Program-made: the position numbers and the translations under genes | Notes under the pieces: model-generated | Database searches by the model: none | What the model saw: only the letters and a program-made list of their open reading frames with translations | What the model was told of the DNA's origin: nothing | Shown here: piece after piece, positions 1 through 10,300 of the stretch | How the letters are laid out: each line of letters starts with the position of its first letter | Numbering within the stretch: the stretch's first letter is position 1 | Origin: Mesaphorura yosii | Lineage: Eukaryota > Arthropoda > Collembola > Poduromorpha > Tullbergiidae | Assembly (NCBI GenBank): GCA_009869945.1 | Contig: WIXG01000502.1 | Span: 1-46,179, forward strand | DNA: 46,179 nucleotides | Direction of reading: 5' to 3'

Positions 1-357
1 CAGGCCGGAGGTCTGGATCGTCTTGTTGGCGAGGGTCATCAGCTCGAGTTCGTAGACGCAGACTCCGAATTTCTGGCTCGAAATGAAGACAGCCACGGCG
101 CAGTAGACAATCGCGGGGATGACACGCGCCAGCGGCTGCGATCCACCAAAGATGAATGGCACGAAGCCGACGATGGCCGCCAGCGTAACGATATCGTTCA
201 CGGCGTAATTCAGCCACGCCAGCCCGCGGGGTCGTCTCCGGAGCGGGTACATTTTGAGAACTGGATTGCAGGGATTCCATGCGAAGGGGACACACTTCAC
301 GGCGGACGCGGAGCGAAACAGGAAATCATACACGGCCAGCGTTTTGGATGTCAGCAT
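1..357 (-). CDS. Partial multi-pass membrane protein, N-terminal part; possible chemoreceptor-like
   Basis: Read on the minus strand, a frame opens at the ATG at 357-355 and stays open for 119 codons to the left edge, where the gene is cut. A stop lies in frame upstream at 447-445, which supports this start, although an upstream exon cannot be excluded. The first 45 residues are polar and basic, with a CVPFAWNP motif and the run PLRRRPRG. Two hydrophobic stretches follow (DIVTLAAIVGFVPFIFGG and VIPAIVYCAVAVFISS), so at least two membrane helices are present. I do not recognise the family with confidence. The layout of a short N-terminus with PF.W, a basic patch and then helices recalls arthropod gustatory-receptor-like proteins, and a damaged tandem copy next door fits such a family. 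That assignment is a guess. Confidence 0.55.
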   Translation of the reverse strand, partial: MLTSKTLAVYDFLFRSASAVKCVPFAWNPCNPVLKMYPLRRRPRGLAWLNYAVNDIVTLAAIVGFVPFIFGGSQPLARVIPAIVYCAVAVFISSQKFGVCVYELELMTLANKTIQTSGL

Positions 358-530
358 GCTGGATGACAGTTTCAGACAAACGTAACGGCTAAGCCGAGTC
401 GACTCGATGTGGTCGTCATCCAAGTCATCAATTTCTAACGACCTTTACAGTTTAAATATTTAAGGCAGAAGTGTGGAATTAAACACGCGACGAATGAAGA
501 ATTGAGACAGACCTGAGTCACGGATGTAAA

Positions 531-670
531 AGCCGGCGGGCTCGTCCCTGGAGCGGATGCATTTTGATATCTGGATTGCGGTGGTTCTATCCGAAGGGGA
601 CGTACTTCACGGCGAACGCAGAGCGAAACAGGAAATCATACACCGCCAACGTTTTGAAGGACAACATGCT
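531..670 (-). pseudogene. Decayed tandem copy of the neighbouring gene's first exon
   Basis: This block aligns without gaps to 221-360 at a fixed offset of 310 nt; by hand I count 117 of 140 identical bases. On the minus strand it encodes a near copy of the neighbour's N-terminus from the ATG at 667-665 (MLSFKTLAVYDFLFRS and onward). Codon 27, TGG in the intact copy, is TAG here (589-587). The frame otherwise continues to the end of the homology with no indels. Similarity stops abruptly at both ends, so only the first-exon segment is present. It is either a fragmentary duplication or the remnant of a second array member. Confidence 0.7.
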
Positions 671-1320
671 GACTTATCTTGTCAGGCCTGGCGGTGTGGT
701 TCCAAGATAACGGCGGTTCATTCCCGTCGACGAAGCAAAACTTGCTAAACTGCCGTTCTCCGATTGAATGCTTCAATATTAAGGTGCATTAATATATTGT
801 GTAATTAAAAATACAACGGGTTCCGCGAAAAGCATCCCGAAACATGACTACGGACGACTTACTAACTCAATTTTCAAGCGAGCTAAACTGGGAATTCTGG
901 GGCCTGTGCATTTTTATTCGTTAATTCATAATTCATGGGCCGGCCATTCTAAAAAGTGATCACTTTGCAATTCGCATTTCGCGGGCAAGAATTTTTATGA
1001 CTCAATAATATTTAATGAATGCTCATTTTCTAGGCTGAAGCTGTGAAATTGCAATTTGGTGATAAGGACAAGAGCAAAAACCAGAATAGCCTGAGCCACA
1101 GCACAGCCGCTCGCCAAATTGCCATCCGTGTCGTAATTGCAGTTTGCACGGATTTGCACAAAACGGGGCAGTTAGTTTGTTCAGTTGGCGTTAACGGCCC
1201 ATTTGCGAATTTCTACGCCTACACCTTTTCGACTTGGCTTTGGCTTTTACTCGGCCGTCGGTCGGTCGGGTCGAATGCTGAGTCGTCGCCCAACTTTCCT
1301 TCGCTATAGCATCGACGAGG

Positions 1321-1340
1321 ATTTGCATTTGCATTTGCAT
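1321..1340. promoter_or_regulatory. Three overlapping ATTTGCAT octamers
   Basis: Three and a third copies of ATTTGC create octamers ATTTGCAT at 1321-1328, 1327-1334 and 1333-1340. ATTTGCAT is the known POU-domain (octamer) binding word. Whether it is used here is inference; it could also be a small microsatellite. Confidence 0.3.
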
Positions 1341-2853
1341 ACAATTTAAGTGTAGGAGACAAGAATTCAGTGTGCAAAAGTTAATTTGCTCGTCCTCGAA
1401 TGCAGAGCCACGCCATGCACTGGTCAGGCTCGGGCTGTGCAAAAAATGGATTCCGGACTTTGCGATGGACGACGCTTTTCAGAATTCCTGTTCCAGACTT
1501 CCATACTGCTCGAAGCTCGAGTTCAAGGCTGTCTTTGTTAACCAAGGTCATGTCTAGGTCTCAAGCAGCCGGCGCGACGCGCCGATGTGACAGACAGTCA
1601 ATACCATTTTGAATGCAATAATTTGCATTGCATGGCACTCATTCACTCTGCTTCCAGAATTCCAGGGCTACCTGGACAAAACCGGCTGGGACCGGTTCGA
1701 ACTGACTCCAGCCAGCTGTACGAAGGCATCAAAACAACGGTAGGTGCATAGCAAAAAAATGGCAGACGAACGGCGAAGGCAAGGTCCATACAAATTGCAA
1801 ATTGCACTCAGCTTATCGGTGAAGTTTAATCGAAAACAATTCGCAAGAATTCGGCCAGTACAAAAAATCACCGCGACGCTTTTTGCCCGTCTCGATTCAT
1901 TTAACTGAGTCATGCTCATCATTAAATCGGGTCTTCAGCTGCTGCTCCTGCTGCATGTTGACGTAGGCCAGTCGTGGCCGTGGCATTGCATTCGCAGCCG
2001 CAATTCGCAATTCGCGAATTGAGTAGCAAGTGACAATGACAATGAATGCCGTACGAAATGGCAAGTGCTTTTATGTCGCCGTCTCGTTCACACATGTCTT
2101 TCTTCTTTTGTCCCCTTCTTGGAATCGCGTTTCTATTGATCGTAATTTGCAAATGTCGAGCTATGAATTGCGAAGTATGTGCAAGCTCATTAAAATGGCA
2201 TGCATGCAGTACAGTGCGGTGTGGAAAGCAAGTGTGTAATTCGCCACTCGCTGACAAGGCAAAAGTACGGTAACACTTTGTCCTTGGATTCAGATTCGCG
2301 TTCGTGAATTGTGAGTTGCAATTGAACAGCAAGCCGGCCGGCCCGGAGAGCGGCAATTAATTAACGAAATTATGGGAGCAATTTGAGATTGTTGATTTAG
2401 GTTCTCGTGTCACTGGACAATCCAGCTCGTTATAAATTAATTAACGAATGTCGTGTCCAAGGCGTCACACGCACGTAACGTAATTTGTATGTGTAATTAT
2501 TTGATTGAGCAAATCCGCATCCATATCGCACTGGCAGCAGCACAATTTTATTGGCAGAGTCTGAATATCGCAATTTCGCGAATTTCCAGGCAATACTCGC
2601 CTCAGACTCGCGTCCGCGAAACAGCAAACAGCTCGCGAATTACGAGCGAGATTCGCGTATGGCGCAGTAGAATATGCTAATTACTGAGAGGTGAGCTCTG
2701 TTTGTGCGAAAACACGATCTGGCAATTGCAAATCTGTGAGAGTTGGACGTAATTGCCAGTTAATATTTAAATGCCAAGCCAGGCCGTGCCTTTACGAGCT
2801 GTAGAATCAAGTCTTCGTCTTCACAGCTGCGCAGCAGAAGAGCAAAGATAAAG

Positions 2854-2860
2854 TATAAAA
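2854..2860 (+). promoter_or_regulatory. TATA-like box, possible core promoter
   Basis: TATAAAA lies in AT-rich DNA about 1.5 kb before the CP2-like start codon. No clear initiator lies 25-30 bp downstream. It is a weak candidate, and would imply a long 5' UTR or an upstream non-coding exon. Confidence 0.2.
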
Positions 2861-4382
2861 TGCAAAACAAGTCAATTGCAGAAAAACAGCACATTTCGCG
2901 AAGCACAAGCGACAGTAGCAGTACTTCCCCATTAACATTAACTTTAACTACTTAGCTTGTTTTATATATTTTGCAGTGTAGCCCGCCGAGACGCCGAGTG
3001 GAGCGTAAATAATTGCCAATTGTCCTCAGTAGCTAGCAGCTTGTACAAAGTGTAATTGTACACTTGTTTAGGGGGTTCGCCAATTCTGCTCGCTCGAGTT
3101 AATAATGAAAGCTCTTGGAATAATTCGCAGCTCTGCTTCGTGACTGCCGCCGTGACTGCTGTGACGTTCATCAGCTGAGGGAGGACTCAACGCACAGATT
3201 GGCTCCCAGCATCGCTGACGTGCGTGCGTCGAGCAGTCAGTCGACTGATACACTAACACTGATACACTGCCTAGCTGCCTAGCAAAGATAAAGGTGGAAA
3301 ATTCCTTGTGATTCGCAATTCGAGATTCACGAATCAAGCAGCCATTTGCATCCGTTTTAGAGTCAAGTCAACAACAGATCGCAGCGCAGCAGTGCTTCGT
3401 GTTTAGGAGACTTGTCTACTTCGATTTGAGGATTGCGGATTTGCGAATTTTGTCCTTGGTTCCACGGATTCTCAGTCTCACGGAATCCACCGGTAGAATT
3501 CCATTCCATCACAGGACGTGCTACCCGAAAGAGCGAAAGTAAACAATAATTTGCTATTTACGACTCGATCACGCTCTCAAGCTGTGCCAGAACTCAGGTG
3601 GGTGGAAATTTACAGGAAGAGTGCCAGTGTGAAGTGTTATCAGCAAAGAGCCAACCAGCACCAATAAGCAAACTTAAGCCAACAGAAGCACGATCGTGAA
3701 CACACGGATTTGGTTTTGGTCGATTAACTGCAGGAGCAGCATTTCTTATTTGAGAGTCTCGAGTGCAAGAACTGAACAGAAAGGAGTAGAGAGTAGACAC
3801 AAGGAAAGTGGGAGAGGTTAAATCGCAATCGCAGATATCTTTCGCAGTGCGCCGCGTCGTATAGACTTCAATGCAATTAAATAATTCGGCTACCAGGTGA
3901 CATTTTAATTGAATTTGGCCATTAGCCTGGATGTCCGAGTGTCTTTGTGCTCCGAATTTGCATGGTGCGTAGTTGAAAGCTGAGCTCCTGAACTGTGAAT
4001 TGGACGATGGCATTTACGATTTTCTAGCATCTGCTTACTTCAAGGCGAGCAGACCGCCTGCTTTTCGCCTGTGTCGTCTGGAACCCGAACCCGGCCCGAA
4101 TTCTCGCGTACACTCGGTTTCGATACTACACAGAAGAAGCGAAGGTTAGACATTTCATTCAGTTTTGCGCACCCGCCTTTCTTACATCTACGCTACGTCG
4201 TCTTCGTCGTCGTCACTGCCTACCTGCAACCATCAATACCGACGCGTCAGCGCCAGCTGCAGGTCGCCGTCGTCTTCGGGGTAATCCACTCCACACAACT
4301 GTCAGCTATTGAACGGCTACATCCCCACCGGGCAAACCACGACCCCGTGTACGACCAGCCAGAATCAAGAACATCAGTAACA

Positions 4383-7300
4383 ATGATTTACCCCAAAGGT
4401 AACCCGTACGTTGTGGCAACGCCTTCGCTCAACAACCTCCTCTTCACCGACCCCAACAACTCTCTCCTCGTGCGCTCCGCCACGCAGCAGTACCTCACGC
4501 AGCAAGGGAACAACAGCAGCGCCAGTGGCGGTGGAAATGGCAATGGCGGAGGCGGAGGGCATAACGGAGGTGGAAGCAGTGGGAACGGAAACGGTCAGAT
4601 GCAGGGTTCTTCGAGCGGCGGAGCCGGGGGCGCAGGGTCGGGGTCGACGAGCCCCAACCCGCAGCTCCTGGCGTATCACCAGCAGCAGCAGACGCTCACG
4701 ACTCTGCAGCAGATTCAGCAAATGCAGCAGCTGCCGAATCAGCAGATGCAGCCGCAGCTCCCGTACCACTACCCCTTGCAGTACTACCCGGACACCAAGA
4801 TCGAGAACCCAGAGTTTATCGTCAGCACGACCATCCTGGCGCACCAGACACCTCCTCCGCTCCTGAGCATCGCGGCCCACCACCACGGCGCGAATAATGG
4901 GACGAGCTGCCGCTCCTGTGGGGCGAAGAACGACGGGCATCAGGCCAACACGAGCTCCAGCAGCTCCGGATCGGCTGGGGGCTCGATTTCTTCGTCGAGA
5001 GCGGCGAACGCCGGCGGCGGTGCGTCAGGCGGTTCGAGCATGCAGGGGTTCGGCTCCGTATCCACGTCATCTTCGAGCAGTACCAGCAACACAACCACCA
5101 GCTCGGGCTCGTCAGGCTCCGGCGCGAATTCTAGCAACGGGAGTTGCTGCGCTGGCAGCCGAGGCAAGGTGGACAACTCATCGGGCCTTCAACTCAAGTC
5201 GGAGGAGGGGCCTGGGCGGACGAATTGCTCCAGTATTAAAAGTAAGTGCCTATTCAGTCGTAGTATTTGCTTATCAATTACGAATTACCTAAAAACACTA
5301 CCAAGCCAAGACAAATAAGGCGTCTGGCCACTAAAGTAATCGAACCTTGTCATCGTCAAAATTTGATGGACAAATTACGGCACTTGAGACTTGGATTTGG
5401 ATCGATACTGGCTCGGCTCGATTGTTGACCGTCCAATCCATCATAATTTTTCATTTGCCAATTCCTTCTGAATCACTTTAATGCACGAAATGGCAAGGCG
5501 CATTAAACCAACCGAAACCAAAATCAACCTGAATTCGTCTCCGTCTCGTTCTCATTCAATCATATTAATTCTTAAGTACTGGCGATTGGCGACAGTCGAC
5601 AATAAAATGAGCCAAAGCCTAAGTTGCCTAATACGCCTAAGTTGAAAGTACCTAAAAGCCAAGCCAATCTGCGACTGACTTGGTTTTATATCTTGGTCTT
5701 CGTCGCCAGCTGGCCTTGACAGAATTTGCAAACGGCAAATAACAAGTCCGAGCATGTAATTTGTAATTCACAAATTGCGATCGCGAATCCGTGTACTGGA
5801 AAACATAAGCATTAAAGCATTGCATAACTGATCCCGTACGTGAACGTAAATTTTCGCAATCTGTGAACAAAAGAAGCCGCACGACACGGCCTGTAGGGCA
5901 GCAAACGGCAAAGATTCGTTTTCGCGTAAGGTGAGTGTGAAGAGCGACAGCGAAGATGCTGTGCAAAAAATCTGCAAGTCGCATCGCAGGGAGCCAAACC
6001 AGAGCCGTGCCGTGAGTCTTGTTTGCTCTGCCATACCCATACGTTTACATGGTGAAGGCGAGAAGGTCATTTCAATGTGAGTCGCAAAATGGTACAGCCC
6101 GGCAACCGTTGTGAGACGGCTGTGCACTCGGCCAGGCCGTGATACTCTGAGCATTGAAAGTAAAGTAATGACAGGTTGTTTTGCAAATTTTGCATGCATT
6201 ATTTGCATTCTACTCTGTTTTGTTCTCTGGCCTGGCGTTTTGCGTAGGGGAGAGTGCGAATTGCGAATGCGAAAACAGATTTATGCTCGTCACCATCACT
6301 GCAGCGAGACTGTCGACTGCAAATTTTCAGCGACAAGGCGGTGAATTGGCGAATATGTCCAGGATTCCTTTCATTTTCTGCATTCTGCTTCTTTTCTTCG
6401 TATTTCTGTTCTCGTCTTCGTCAATTACATGCCTTTTACGCCTTTGGCGCGGAGGCTCCATAATATGCTGCCCGAATGAGCGTCTGGGCGCCTGGCGAAC
6501 TGCGCTTATTATTTTCAGGCAGGCAGGCGGTGACGCGATTGGTGATTATGTGCGCTGTGAAGCTGGCTGGATTAACATAATTTATTCGTCCTCATACTCG
6601 TAACTCAGCAACAGCAACCGAGGCGAGGCTGCTTCAGCTTCTATTCTCGACTTCTGTCCTGGTTCATTGGCTTGCTGGCTGATCACTCGAATTCCAGGCC
6701 AGCTCGCGCTCGAGCGACAGTGAGATAGAGATTACTTAATGTTGATGCTAATGGAGATAAGATGTAAATAGCGCAGCTCAGCGCTGGCTCTTCATTCTAC
6801 GCTGCTGCCACTGCGCAGGAGTACATCGACTCGACGTGAACTGAAACTCAAAACGAGAGAGCTAACCTTTGCTCCTCGAGCCCAGAACTGAGCGGCAGCG
6901 AGGCAGCTGCCGTTAACTCGACAGGCTTCAGCATTTAACACTGTAATTTGTAAGTAATGAGCGAGGCTTAAAATTCGTCGAGAATAAGAATCGAGTTCGA
7001 GGTTGGCTGCTATGCTGGCTCGTCTTTGTCTTTGCCCTGTCTTGTCTGATACTTGATTCCAGCAGCAGCAGAAGCCAGTCAGTGTCTTAATTCTTAATGC
7101 AATGCGTAAATGCGTTCATTATGCGTATGCGTGTTTGGGTTGGACTGATGAATGCATGCGTGTGCCGTCAGCCATGTTATTGTTGTACTTTCTTCTTGTC
7201 TGCACTGCACTTGGGTTGGATTTGGCTTGAGCGAGGTCAAGTCGCAGTCTTCTCGTGTCTCGTCGCCTGCCTTGCCGGTTCGAACTGGATTGAGTGTCGC

Positions 7301-10300
7301 CTGCCTGTATTGTGTGCTGCAATTCACTAATTTGTGCTTGATTAGCTTGATTGGGCTCATTGTGCTGCGCGCCAGAGTTTAAAATAAACAGGTTTCGCTC
7401 GTGTGAGTCGTGTCGCAAAGTTTCTCTACCTTAATTTCTACTTTTGGCCGAATAATTGACGATTGACGTCATTTTACGAGTTGTTTTTGTTTGGCGAGTG
7501 ACGTGTTTAATTAAGGAATTCAAACTCATTTGTTGAGTGTTCATGTCCGTTAATTAATTAATTGCACATTGAACTGCCAAGTGCTAAATGGAAATGAATG
7601 AGTTCAGCTCGGGCGCTCCAGGCTTTCTTCAGTCGCAGTCGCTTTACAGTAAGTCAAGCCAACCAAAGCAAGGATCTTAACTGTAAAACTATAAAATTTG
7701 AACACTTGAGTCAATAGCTTAAATGGCTTAAATCAATAGTCAATATTTTCAATTTTCCTCGTCCGCGAGTCCGAGTGGATTTAAATTGAGCCCAAAACAT
7801 GCCATGGACATGGACAAATGCTCTATTTTGTAGATTACACGGACACGAGTCGCTCGGTTGCGGCATTTTTGACCGCAAAGCAAAGCAAATGTGAAATGGT
7901 CTTTGTCCTTTGCTGTCCTCAAATATTTTATGAGTCATCGTTCGCATGTCGTGTCTGTCGTGTCCGTCTCGAATTCCTGGAATTCCTTCTTATTTTTTTT
8001 AAAATTAAGGTTGGAAATCGTTCGTCGTTCGGTTTTTCCGCTGCCGCTGCTTCGGCCGGCCTTTTATTATTGTTTTTATTACCGGCCAGGGAATTGAATT
8101 ATTGAGAACTGTGACTGGAGGCTCCAGAAACTCCAGACTCTGAATCCCGTCGTCATTTGTCACCATTTCACATTCGATTTTCAATTTACTGTGGATTTAC
8201 GGCGCGGCTCTTCGTTTTCTGATTGAATTTCGACCAGCCAGCCAATTTGTTCTTGTCAACATGAATCGAACGACGTAGATTTCGAATTTCGCCATGTAAA
8301 TTCGTCTGTAAAATTTGCCATTCGCCTGTCGCTGCTGGCTGGCTGAAGTATTTATTTTCTTGGAAAAGGCTTGCATTTTGCGTTGTCGTATTTTTAGAAA
8401 AGGGAAAACGACATGCACGACCGACTCGAAGGCCGTGTACATAAATATTTGAAAACTTTGCAGGCAGGCAGTCGGCAGTGCGGCGGAGTTTCGAGCTTAA
8501 GCTTAGCTTAGAGTTTAGAGCCAGAACCCGTCGTCGTTCCACTCGAATTCGAAATTTAACTCGCATTGCATTCGTTTAACGCATTCGTAGTTTACAGTTT
8601 AACGCTGAATCAGCTTCGCTCTCTTCTCTTCCTTGCTCGTGTCGTGTGCTGTGCTGTAACCTCTGCCGGTCAAAGGTCAGCTGATTGCATGGCTCGTCCG
8701 TGGGTTTGTGGATTAGTGACGATGTGACTTGTGATTATTGGCTCAGTTGCCAGTTTCTTTGCTGCTGCGCAGCAGCAGACTGACTAACTGAGTTTAAACA
8801 ACATAAAGTAAAGTTGTAAAGTAAATAAACAACGTTTACTTAATTTAATTCTTGGTGAACTAAATTAACGCTCAGTGCAGTGCAGTGTAGTTGTAGTTGT
8901 AGTATAGCAGGTCGCTTAGCGTAGTTAAGGACTGTCATTGATAAACTGATTCAGTACGGCGCTCGGCATTGCCATTCGCTTCCTGCATTCTTCGTTCTTA
9001 TCTTCTGCTGCTGGTTTGTTGGTTTATTAGTCGCTAAGTAGGCTGATAATAAAATTCCGTCTTAGTCAACTTGAACGGCTGAACTAACGCGACGGCGAGG
9101 TTGAACAGTTCTGGTTAATATGCATATTAATTAGTGTACTGGGATCAGTAGCAAATAACAATTGGCTTCGGCTCCGATTCGGCCGATAAGGCCACCCGTC
9201 CCGTCTGGCGTCTGGCAGCAGTGCCGCAGTGTTTTATTTCGATCTCCTGACCCAATGTGAGTTCAGTTGCCCATCAGCTGTTAATTAAATCGGTTCCAAC
9301 TCCTGTTGGTGGCTCGGCTTGTATTAATTTACTTGTTTCAGTCCCAATCAGTTTAATCAGCTAACAATGTATCTTTTGCACCTCGCAGGAAGCATGTCCT
9401 CGTCGTCTGAGGTCCGGATGGCGCCGCGTCCAGCGAAGAACCCCGCTTGGTCGTTCCCCTCGATGATGAGCATTCCGAGCCCCATCACTGACGACCCCTC
9501 CTCGTGCTCCGACAATGCCTCCGACCATTCGGACAAGATCGAGTCCATGTCCAACAACCACAGCCAAAGCCACTCACATTCACACGGCGGAGGCGCGGGA
9601 AATGGAGGAGGCTCCCAGCAGCAACACCAACACCAGAATCAGCACGGCAAGCCCCGAAAGAGAAAGATGGGCTCGTTCAGCTCCGCATCTGGCCACGGCC
9701 ACGGGGGCGACCATTTGAAGGACAACGGCAACGCGAATGCGTCAAACAGCAGCGCTCAAGGTAAGTTAGTGCAGTGGCAAGGAACATTAATTAAAGGAGT
9801 AATTAGCTAATTGGGAGTTTAGAATTTACGTAAATCAAGGATGAGGTTAAATTTAAAATCAAATAAAAATCGAGCCAGCAATGCTGACCGCGACAGCGAC
9901 CGTCAAATTTTGGCTGAGCCAGGGGCAATCGGCTATTTGCAAATTCAGTGCATTGGTCGGTCGCGGACAGGGACGAGGCAGCGCATAATTCAAATGTAAA
10001 GTTCAGTGTTTCTGCAGCGGCAGGAGAGAAGCTGAAACTGAGCAACGATTTGCGAAACCACCAATGTCAATTTGCAATTCTGATTTTGTTTTTCTGCAAT
10101 TTCCACGCTCGCCTTCGACTTTGCCTGACTGCGTCCGAGGGCCGAGCAGAGCCCGAGCAGGTGTTTGAGCTGAGCAGGCCGGCAAGGTGCGGGAGTGAAT
10201 TAGCATTTAAAGTGAGTGAAAAGGCTGCCACTGCCAAGTCATTATCATAATTGTTAATGGAGCTGCAGCGCAGCCAATTGGCAATTGCCTAATTGGTATT

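Larger units (their letters stand above)
671..4382. other. Non-coding region upstream of the CP2-like gene
   Basis: I see no convincing gene here. The short open frames lack codon bias, domains or splice structure. The stretch is unusually dense in words built from AATT plus GC, such as AATTCGC and TTCGCGAATT, especially at 1980-2650 and 3300-3500. It holds three overlapping octamers (1321-1340) and one TATA-like box (2854-2860). The part nearest 4383 is probably 5' UTR of the CP2-like gene. The frame of its first exon is open back to about 4071 but contains no earlier ATG. Confidence 0.5.

Noticed and set aside
1688..1700. GGTTCGAACTG, resembling a tRNA B box (also near 7277)
   Set aside because: The final bases do not fit the B box, and no cloverleaf arms or A box can be drawn around either site.
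1922..2356. 144-codon minus-strand frame
   Set aside because: Lies in the AATT/GCG-rich non-coding field, and its composition follows those words rather than a protein.
3594..4013. 139-codon minus-strand frame near the CP2-like 5' UTR
   Set aside because: No domain or conserved-looking segment; probably chance in leader sequence.
4383..5318. Exon 1 as a separate intronless gene ending at 5316-5318
   Set aside because: A strong GTAAGT donor at 5242 and exact phase match to exon 2 favour splicing; after the donor the frame loses coding composition.
6181..6603. 140-codon frame with a hydrophobic run in CP2-like intron 1
   Set aside because: No splice signals, codon bias or family resemblance; the AT-rich T runs explain the hydrophobic residues.
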